From assembly GCA_965112735.1 (NCBI GenBank), contig OZ218963.1, forward strand, positions 1,426,001-1,490,000: a DNA stretch of 64,000 nt. Reading direction: 5' to 3'. The number at the start of each line of letters is the position of its first letter. Within the stretch, counting starts at the first letter, position 1. This document shows, piece by piece, positions 57,301 through 64,000 of this stretch. The position numbers and the translations under genes are program-made. This DNA is from Phaeosaccion multiseriatum (taxonomy: Eukaryota > Ochrophyta, other classes). A model generated the notes under the pieces. That model made no database searches. It was given only the letters and a program-made list of their open reading frames with translations, and had not been told where the DNA came from.

Positions 57301-59117
57301 GGGAGGGAGGGAGGTAGGAGAGAGGGGGGGGAGGAGGGTCTCTACACATCAGTGGATGATAAGAAGCGTCTCTCGCGGCCCATCGACGAAGCACTGCAGC
57401 GCTAACCCCATTCAGCCCCCCCCCAGACCATCTCTCTGAAACTGTCCACAGTGCGTGTGGAGAAGAAGGAAGGCAAATCCCCCTCTTTCCCCCCCACCGA
57501 GCTCTCATCGCCCTTCCCCTTACGTACTACCCTTACGTTCTACTGTTTACCTCTCCTTGCGTACTACTGCTTACCTCCATGACAAACGCCTTGCCCACCC
57601 CGTCCACGAGTGCTCGGAGTCCGTTGGTGGACACCTCCATACAGCCGGTGATGTTGAGCGTCTGTAGAGAGGGGCAAGCCTGTGCCACCACACACAGGCC
57701 TTTCTCGGACACCGCTCTGGCGCTGGCAATGTTCAGGGCCTAGTGCAGTAAGGAGGGAGGAGGGAAGTAGGGAGGGAGGTACGGAGGGAGGGAGGGAGGG
57801 AGGAATGGAGGAAGGGATGGAGGTAGGTAGGTACGAAGGAAGGGAGGGAGGGAGGAAGGGAGGGATGGAGGTAGATAGGTAGGTAGGTAGGTAGGTAGGA
57901 GGGGGGGGGGAAGGAGGGAGGAAGGGAGGGAGGGAGGCAGGTTGGTGGGTAGGTAGGTAGGTCGGTAGGTAGGTCGGTAGGTAGGAGGGAGGGAGGGAAG
58001 GAGGGAGGTAGGTAGGTAGGTAGGCAGGGAGGAGGGAGGTAAATAGGAATGGGGGGAGATGGTGTAGAGGGGCTGAATGTGGCGGCGCTAGGCATGGGCG
58101 CGTGCGGGAGTGTATGGCGCAACCTCCACGCTCGAAAGAACGCACACATAGCAAACACCCCCCGTCCTCGACAAGACCAACCTGAAGGTGGGGGCAGCCC
58201 CGAGCTAAGGCCGTGATGCCCCTGTCGGTCACCCGGAAGGACCCGGGAAGGGCCAGCGACTTGAGCTCGGGGCAGCGTCTGCCGAGCGCGTGCAGACACG
58301 TGTCGCTGAGCTCAAAGCAATGGCTCACGTTAAGAACTTGAAGCTGCGGGCAGCCCTGCGGTGCGTGCGGAAAGAGGAAGAGTAAACGGGGCCAGCGGAG
58401 CGAAGCCTGATGGGTTGGTGATTTGACGGAAACAATGCCCGCAATAGCTCCCATACAATACCGACAATAGCTCCTCGGCTGTGTGTATACAGTTCCGAGC
58501 ACCACCCCGATCCTTCTTCCTCCTTCCAAGTCGCTCCGTGATTGATTTCAGCTCCGCTTGGACGCTTGCTGTTAACCCCCCCCCCTGGACGTACCTTGGC
58601 TATAGAGACGATTCCCTTGTCGCTGACATTCTCACAGCTGTCGAGGCTGATAAACCTGAGATTCCGGCAGGCCCCGCTCGTCCCCCCTCCTTCCCTTTCC
58701 CCCTTTCTCTGGAAAGGCCGGCCCCTTTCTCTGGTCTGGCTGTTGCTTGCCCCCCTGCCGCCGCCCCTCCGCCCCTTTGCCGTGCTCCTGCTCATGCCTT
58801 CGTCCTCAAGCTGCTGGCCGCCTCGCCGGAGGGAGGGGTCGAAATTCGCAAGTCCCCTGTCCGAAACCCCATTACATTGCTTCATAGAGAGGGACTGCAG
58901 CAAAGAACAAGCGGTCCCGAAACCGATCGTACCAGTGATGTATCCAAGGCACTCGTCCGTGAGTCTGCGCCGGGTCGACAAGAGAGGACAGGAACAACAA
59001 GGGGGGGGGGGGGCAGAGAGGTTTAGAAATGTACACGGAGGGATAGAGAGGTGTAAATAGTTCATGTTCGTTCGTTTCAGTCCGTCAAGATGCCGAAGAT
59101 AGCGTTGCAGCTGATTG

Positions 59118-59165
<48 letters not shown>

Positions 59166-59905
59166 TACACACACACACACACACAAACACGCACACACAC
59201 ACCTTTGGCAGCGGGAGAGATTGAGGCTGGTCAGCGTTGGTCCGCAGCTCACGGCCACAGCTCTGCAGCCCTGATTGGTGACAGAAAGACAGTCCGAGAG
59301 GTCGAGCGAGGCTAGCGCGAAGAGGCGAGGCACAAACACCTCAAGCATTGCGTCGGTCACGGCCGTACGGGCCAGGCTACAGGACTTGAGGGTATAGCCC
59401 TGGGGCGGAACAGAGGGGATGGGGTGGTGAGGGAAATTGTGTTGGTTGGGACAATTTGTGCAATGAGCCCAACGAAGGAAAGGGGGAAGGGGGCAGCCGA
59501 ATGGTTTGAGAGGGGACGGAACGAGGTGGTGCCTCATCCACAAACCGAACTTTGCGGTAAGCGTTTCCTTCACACCGTTCTCTCTATTGAAGGCGGTTTC
59601 TTAAGGCCGTGGAGGATATACCACGCACATACCAACACCCCCTTCCCTCCTCTTACCGAAGATAGATTGAGACTCCTCAAGGCACTGACGCTGACCCCCT
59701 GCTCCGGCCCGCCCCTCCAATCGCTAAAGTCGGCCGTCTCCAAAGGGTGGGTGTGCCGTAAACCGTCCCACATTTCTCCCTCATGGAGCCCCTCGATGCG
59801 CTGCGCACGGACATCGACCCGCTGCACGGACGGAGGAAGCTCTGCCAACACTGCCCTGGGAGTGGAGGGGTGTTGCGATATCTCCTCTACGATGACAGGG
59901 ACAAG
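50123..59905 (-). CDS. LRR - IQ-motif array - WW-like protein, 22 exons, 5' end uncertain
   Basis: Exons from 59905: 59905-59657, 59399-59203, 58964-58595, 58355-58182, 57739-57575, 57214-57087, 56784-56617, 56266-56177, 55922-55841, 55479-55354, 55095-54994, 54751-54606, 54324-54157, 53955-53914, 53534-53431, 53219-53105, 52861-52773, 52442-52285, 51687-51634, 51083-50906, 50570-50349, 50260-50123; about 1090 residues. The N-terminal third is AMN1/F-box-type LRRs (LASLDLSDCLSVTNQGC, LQVLNVSHCFELSDTCL, LQTLNITGCMEVSTNGL). Then come about ten IQ-like motifs that may bind calmodulin (KAIVIQAAFRGMLARMEWRR, ALQIQMAFQRHLR), tudor-like YEDGDHEWMDLY and two WW-like pieces (WVKLWDEQAGKMRW, WFDEQSGVIRYAHENAEQW). 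LRR and IQ exons join in phase. One base is off at 53105/52861. A copia LTR abuts or overlaps the first exon. Confidence 0.8.
51161..51441. repeat. 31/41-bp minisatellite in an LRR-IQ-WW intron
   Basis: Units starting GAGTTACATACAGGCAACAG begin at 51161, 51192, 51223, 51264, 51305, 51346, 51377 and 51408. Periods are 31, 31, 41, 41, 41, 31, 31, because the middle units carry a 10-base insert. A (TAGGG)n run precedes it (51124-51144). Confidence 0.92.
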
Positions 59906-60190
59906 CTAGAGTAGTGTCAACTCGTGTATTAATAATACCTACTGAGAGATGCGTTCAAGGAAGTGATGGCCGTGGCCATACATGAATATCGATATCCACA
60001 TCGATATTGTACGTCGATATAGTGCTCAGTCACAACTGGCGATGCTCATCACAACACCCTCCTATGACTGAATCACTATCTCTCTTGATAGCTGACACTC
60101 TACTACAAACACAATGAGGAAACACCTGACTTGCCCTAAAACCCCCCGAGACAAAGTCCTGAAAACCTCATACTAAAACTACTGAACTAA
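59871..60190 (-). mobile_element. LTR of a copia-type element (3' LTR on minus strand)
   Basis: The outer end reads TGTTGCGATATC on the plus strand, which is the usual CA end of an LTR on the minus strand. A polypurine tract (GGAAAGGGGGGG on minus) lies at the inner boundary near 60197-60209, overlapping the pol stop codon. About 320 bp. A diverged relative lies at 27716-27796. Confidence 0.6.
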
Positions 60191-62290
60191 AACTAGTCCC
60201 CCCCTTTCCTGTCTCCCTTCTTGAGCATCTGCCCCGCCAGACCGCTGTGTACCTGAGGTGCCAATGCCTTGGTCATGATGTCCCCAAGCTGGTCCTTTGT
60301 GCTGATGTACTGAAACCGAACGTGTCCCTTGTCCACGTGGTACTGCAGGAAATGATAACGAATGTCGATGTGACGTACGCGCTTGGTGCCCGCGTTGCCA
60401 TTTGCCATCTGAATGCACCCTTGATTGTCCTCGTGCACAATCGACTCCGTCATGTTGGCTCCTGGAAACAGAAACTCCAGAATCCCTCTGTAAAACAGCA
60501 ACTCCTTCACGTCATCTGCCCAGCTCGAGTCTGTACAGATCTTGCTCGCACCGAACCCTCGTGCCACGCTGACCCCTTCCGTACTTCTCTGTGGGTAGCG
60601 CATCCCAGTCCGTCTCATGTGCGCCTCTGTCACCCTCACTGGTTGTCTCATACGTCCAATAACGACTGGCCTGCATAGTCTCCAGGTTCTGCTCTGCCTT
60701 GCTGTGATCTGGCTGCTCTGCTCTTGCTGCTCCGTTCTGCCTTGCTCTGATATGGCTGCTCTGCTCTGCCTTGCTCTGCTCTGGCTGTTCTTCTCTTGCT
60801 GCTCTGCCCTGCCTCGCTCTGCTCTGGCTTGCTCTGCTATGCCGCACTTCCTGCTGCTGCTCGGCTGTTGGACGCCTCTGTGTCTCTGCTGTCTCTGCCT
60901 GCTGCCGCTTCCGCTGTGCGACTGGCTCTGCCTGTCTGTTGTCTTTGCCCCTTTCGGGAGTGGGCCCGTCCCTGCACGACGCTGCATATACTCTCCCGCC
61001 CGGCAGCGGAATGTCCGATGCTGCCTGTGCCTCGAGTCTCATAGACTTTCTCGTTGGTGCCACTGCCTCTCCGTGCAGGTCTGCTTTCCCTACTTCTGTC
61101 GGCTTTTCTTCCTGTGCTGCCTGCTGCTGTTTGCGCTGCTGTTCGCGATGCTGTTCGCGCTGCTCCACCAGTTGCTCCGTGTTTTCTCTGACTCCCTCTC
61201 TCTCTGTGGGACTCACGTCAGTCCCCACAAGCCCGCGGCTTGCTCCTACCCCTACCAAGTTCTCTACTCCTGGGTATATCTGGATGGCCTCCAACTCTGC
61301 CATCGACTCTGTTTTCCCCGGCTCTCGCTGCCGTGGCTCAGCCTGTTTCGGCTCTGGTTGCTGCTCTGCCTCTCCCGGCTCTGCACGCTCTGGTTGCTGC
61401 TCTACCGCTCCCGGCTCTGCACGCTCTGGTTGTTGCTCTACCGCTCCCGGCTTTGCACGCTCTGGTTGCTGCTCTGCCGCTCCCGGCTCTGCACGCTCTG
61501 GTTGTTGCTCTGCCGCTCCCGGCTTTGCACGCTCTGGTTGTTGCTGTTCCTCGGGCCGGTCTACTGACGAACCTTCTCCGTGGCTCCCGCTGTCACCACT
61601 TCCCCCCTCCGCACTGCTTCTACTTCGTCCCCAGGGTTGGCTCTCATCCTCCCTGTCTTCTCCCTCTTGCGACTGGTTTGACACCGATACTTCCGGTGCC
61701 ATTGCCACCCCCTCCGGCCTGCTGCTGCTGCGTCCCCAGGGTGGGTCTTCTTCCTTCCGCGTGATCTGACTTCCCGCATTTTGCTCATCGTCCCCCCCAC
61801 CCCCTGTATCACCAGGTGGGGCATTTCGTGCTGGCGCCGCTGCACTGACCTTCCTGACGCTGTATCTTGGGGATGGTGCTTGTGCACCGCCCCCCCCTAC
61901 TCTGTAGTAGTCTGAGGGTTCACTGATAGACTCTGCACCAGTGTTCCACTCTCTCCGCGGGATCTGACTTCCCGCATTTTTTCTCATCCCCCCTTCCCCG
62001 GTGTCGCCGGGTGGGGTGCGGGGGACTGGTGCCGCTGCACCTGTCCCTCCTCTGCCCGAGCTGCTACTGCCACCTCTGCGGCTGCTGCTCGAGTTTACTC
62101 TGGCCTTTGTGGCCCCCAACACTGTTCCTCCTCCCGAGGTCTTGCTGGCCGACGCTGCCGCGGTCTTATTTCCCCCGCGCAGTGCCCTAAGTGCTTTCGT
62201 CTCGCTGTTCTCTGTGTGGTAGATTGTCCTGCCTGAGGGTTTCCGGTCACACATTCTGGGGTATAATAAGAATGTCGGTTTCCTAGGCAC
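60191..62290 (-). mobile_element. Internally deleted Ty1/copia element: hinge region plus RNase H remnant
   Basis: The C-terminal part (60193 to about 60620) is a recognisable copia RNase H: RRSTSG-like QRSTEG, DDVKELLFYRGILEFL, HEDNQGCIQMANG, KRVRHIDIRYHFL, then STKDQLGDIMTKAL. A frameshift near 60600 splits DTDW-like ETDWDAL from QRSTEG. Upstream, 62290 to about 60680 is a long open frame of low-complexity Glu/Pro/Gln repeats (AEQQPERAEPGA) resembling the hinge between integrase and reverse transcriptase. No reverse transcriptase or integrase core is present between or beyond, so the element is dead and was deleted internally. Confidence 0.8.
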
Positions 62291-62529
62291 GCCCCGAGGG
62301 GGTTCAACGGCTCTAGCGTTTCACCCTCCTCTTTGTGGGCACAAGCTTTGCATCAGCAAGTAGTAGAGATATATTATCAATACGGACACTGACGCCCCAC
62401 CATAGGCGCAGCATATACTTAGTCCAAACCCCGCAACGTTTCTACTATCTTAGCTTAGCACAGAACTAGTTCTCGCTTTAGAAAAGCTTTGGAGAAGGAT
62501 TTTCTCGGACCGATTGGAGGAGCGGCATC
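62291..62529. other. Junction between two head-to-head retroelements
   Basis: About 240 bp without coding signal; probably the leader or LTR end of the right-hand element plus the truncated 5' side of the copia element. No primer-binding site was recognised. Confidence 0.45.
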
Positions 62530-63396
62530 ATGGCGGTTCAAGGCATCATCATGAGGGACCCAACCCATTGTCCGGAGATACGGACGCCTCTATGTGCGGA
62601 AGTCGTCAGCGAGTTCTTACTGCAGTACGATCAGTCCGCGCTCAGGGATAGGGACAAGCCGCTGGATATCCCCAGCATGGTGCAGCTCATCGAACCAGCA
62701 CATCGTTTTGGAATAGCCATCGCCAATAAAGTGTCGGAGGCTCAGCTAACGTCCAAGATGGTACGGGATTACTTGGAGAGGTGGTTGAAGAAGAATCGCA
62801 GGGAGGACGTCAACGGCAACGCCACTCTTAATGAGATCATCAGGAGGACGGTAATCGAGTACGACCCAGACCCTCTTCAGTTCAAGCACAATCTCCAGTA
62901 TATGTGCCAGCAATACCTTCGCGCGATTCACGAGTCGGCAGCAAGGAAGGAGTACCTGAACTTGAACCCCACCGATACGAATTACCTTGGTCCGAACGGA
63001 AAGCACGCTGCCAAAGGGATGCAGCGAGGCTTGCTTACCATCATCAAGAATTATGACCCATGCATGGAGAAGATGCTGGTGGACGCGTTCAAAGATGGAC
63101 AGAAGGACTGGGGAGAGCATCACGGGGAGTGGATGGAGAAATTCGTCAAACACTTATGCCAGTGGGCCACCATGAGAGCGGCAGCACGGCGTATCGGCGG
63201 TAAGGCCGAACATTTCCTTCCCGGACTCAAGGGTGACCAAGGGGCATCTGGAGGCGGCGGGGGGGGGGGGGTGGGCAAGGCAAAGGTGCAGGCGGCAAGC
63301 GCAAGTGGCAGCAGGAGCAGCAGCCAAAGCGTACGGGTGCAGAGACCTCCTCGAAGGAGACAGCGGCGGGCAAAGAGACAGCCAGCAACCCATTGA
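62530..63396 (+). CDS. Retroelement Gag-like protein
   Basis: 288 residues from the ATG; a helical, soluble protein with MVRDYLERWLKKNRRED and MEKFVKHLCQWATMRAAARR, followed by a Gly-rich basic tail. The frame meets a 13-base G run at 63259-63271. Beyond it the same frame gives only basic low-complexity residues and a stop. The nucleocapsid zinc knuckle lies in the -1 frame after this run. Capsid fold is inferred from position. Confidence 0.65.
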   Translation: MAVQGIIMRDPTHCPEIRTPLCAEVVSEFLLQYDQSALRDRDKPLDIPSMVQLIEPAHRFGIAIANKVSEAQLTSKMVRDYLERWLKKNRREDVNGNATLNEIIRRTVIEYDPDPLQFKHNLQYMCQQYLRAIHESAARKEYLNLNPTDTNYLGPNGKHAAKGMQRGLLTIIKNYDPCMEKMLVDAFKDGQKDWGEHHGEWMEKFVKHLCQWATMRAAARRIGGKAEHFLPGLKGDQGASGGGGGGGVGKAKVQAASASGSRSSSQSVRVQRPPRRRQRRAKRQPATH

Positions 63397-64000
63397 AGAA
63401 GGCCCGTACTCCGAAGTGCTGGGCCTGCGACAAGCCGCATCGGATTGACGACTGCCCTACAACCACTGCCGAAGACAAGAAACGCATCAAGGCAGAGAAA
63501 CAGAAGGCATGGGAGCAGAGGAAGGCTGAGGCGAAGAAACCGGGGGTGACGTCCGTCTCATCTTCTTCGGCTGCGGCAGGTGTTTCTTTGCCAGGGCCAG
63601 TTGCTATGGACCTCACGGGAGACCGCATGAGCGTGGTTCTCGTGAATGACACGACTCCGGAGGTGCGGATGTCGGCGCAAGCCCTGTTTGACAGCGGATG
63701 CGATGTGGGTATGGTCATGGGTGGTGACCTGGCTCGCACGTGGGTCGGAAAGGGTGGTGGCGTACTAGAGGCCTGTGAGCCTTCGGAGTGCGTCACTGCT
63801 GCTGGACCTGTGACTGCCAACGAAGTGTTGTGCGGCAGTCACCTTGAGATAGAGCTGAGTCATGGAAGCGTGAGTACAGCGCAGCTGGACAAGGAGTTCA
63901 GATCCATATTGGTTCTTGAGAGCTTGGGCAGCAGACTGATTCTGGGCCGGCCTTTGCATAAGGCACTGGGCTTGGAGTCTTTGACTGAGCAATTGCACAG
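63273..64000 (+). mobile_element. Retroelement nucleocapsid knuckle and aspartic protease, runs off the right edge
   Basis: In the -1 frame relative to gag: a Lys/Gln-rich basic region, a CX2CX3HX4C knuckle CWACDKPHRIDDC, a charged linker, then a retropepsin-like domain. The latter has ALFDSGCDVGMVMGGDLA (DSG catalytic motif) and a C-terminal LGSRLILGRPLHKALGL (the ILGR/ILG flap-closing motif). This fits an LTR retrotransposon pol start (Ty3-like order; copia not excluded). Reverse transcriptase would lie outside the window. Confidence 0.75.

Noticed and set aside
60617-61769. Leu/Cys-rich plus-strand open frames that look like membrane proteins
   Set aside because: Antisense of the copia hinge repeats.

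Overview
This is nuclear DNA from an intron-rich eukaryote. Coding exons are joined by GT-AG introns of roughly 80-750 nt, and one GC-AG intron is also visible. Protein families include a p24 cargo receptor, a mitochondrial GrpE, a Vps5-type sorting nexin, a roadblock dynein light chain and uL16/RPL10. The moderately GC-rich sequence, heavy simple-sequence load, Pro-Thr-rich secreted protein and LRR-IQ-WW architecture suggest a stramenopile alga or similar protist. That placement is inference only; no marker in the window fixes the lineage.

Layout. 1-3.9 kb: 3' part of a CaMKK/LKB1-like kinase (minus, runs off the left edge). 4.0-9.8 kb: gene-poor, with a (GGGA)n block grown inside a small inverted-repeat element, tandem duplications, and a 471-bp terminal-inverted-repeat (TIR) element holding a minisatellite. 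9.8-18.3 kb: a very large secreted or membrane-anchored protein with glycosyltransferase-like ends around Cys-rich modules, Pro-Thr linkers and a PPC-like domain. 18.7-19.0 kb: a palindromic TIR element. 19-48 kb: a compact run of conserved genes on alternating strands: GrpE, p24/TMED, GUCD1, SEP-UBX protein, roadblock dynein light chain, RPL10, FHA-RING-CCHC protein, sorting nexin, BTB-BACK protein and a type II glycosyltransferase. 48.1-48.8 kb: two tandem copies of the same palindromic element, just upstream of the glycosyltransferase start. 50.1-59.9 kb: a 22-exon LRR-IQ-WW gene. 59.9-62.3 kb: an internally deleted copia element whose LTR abuts the LRR gene. 62.5 kb to the right edge: a second, head-to-head retroelement (gag and pol start).

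Functional themes. Several genes serve the secretory and endosomal route (p24, sorting nexin, two glycosyltransferase-like proteins, the Pro-Thr-rich protein). Others are cytoskeletal or ciliary in known organisms (roadblock, SEP-UBX) or signalling and ubiquitin-linked (kinase, FHA-RING, BTB-BACK). They are neighbours, not an operon. Short divergent spacers (307 bp between p24 and GUCD1; 126 bp between RPL10 and FHA-RING) are likely shared promoters. Exon joins were built by hand from splice signals and reading phase. Most keep frame exactly; three junctions do not and are flagged.
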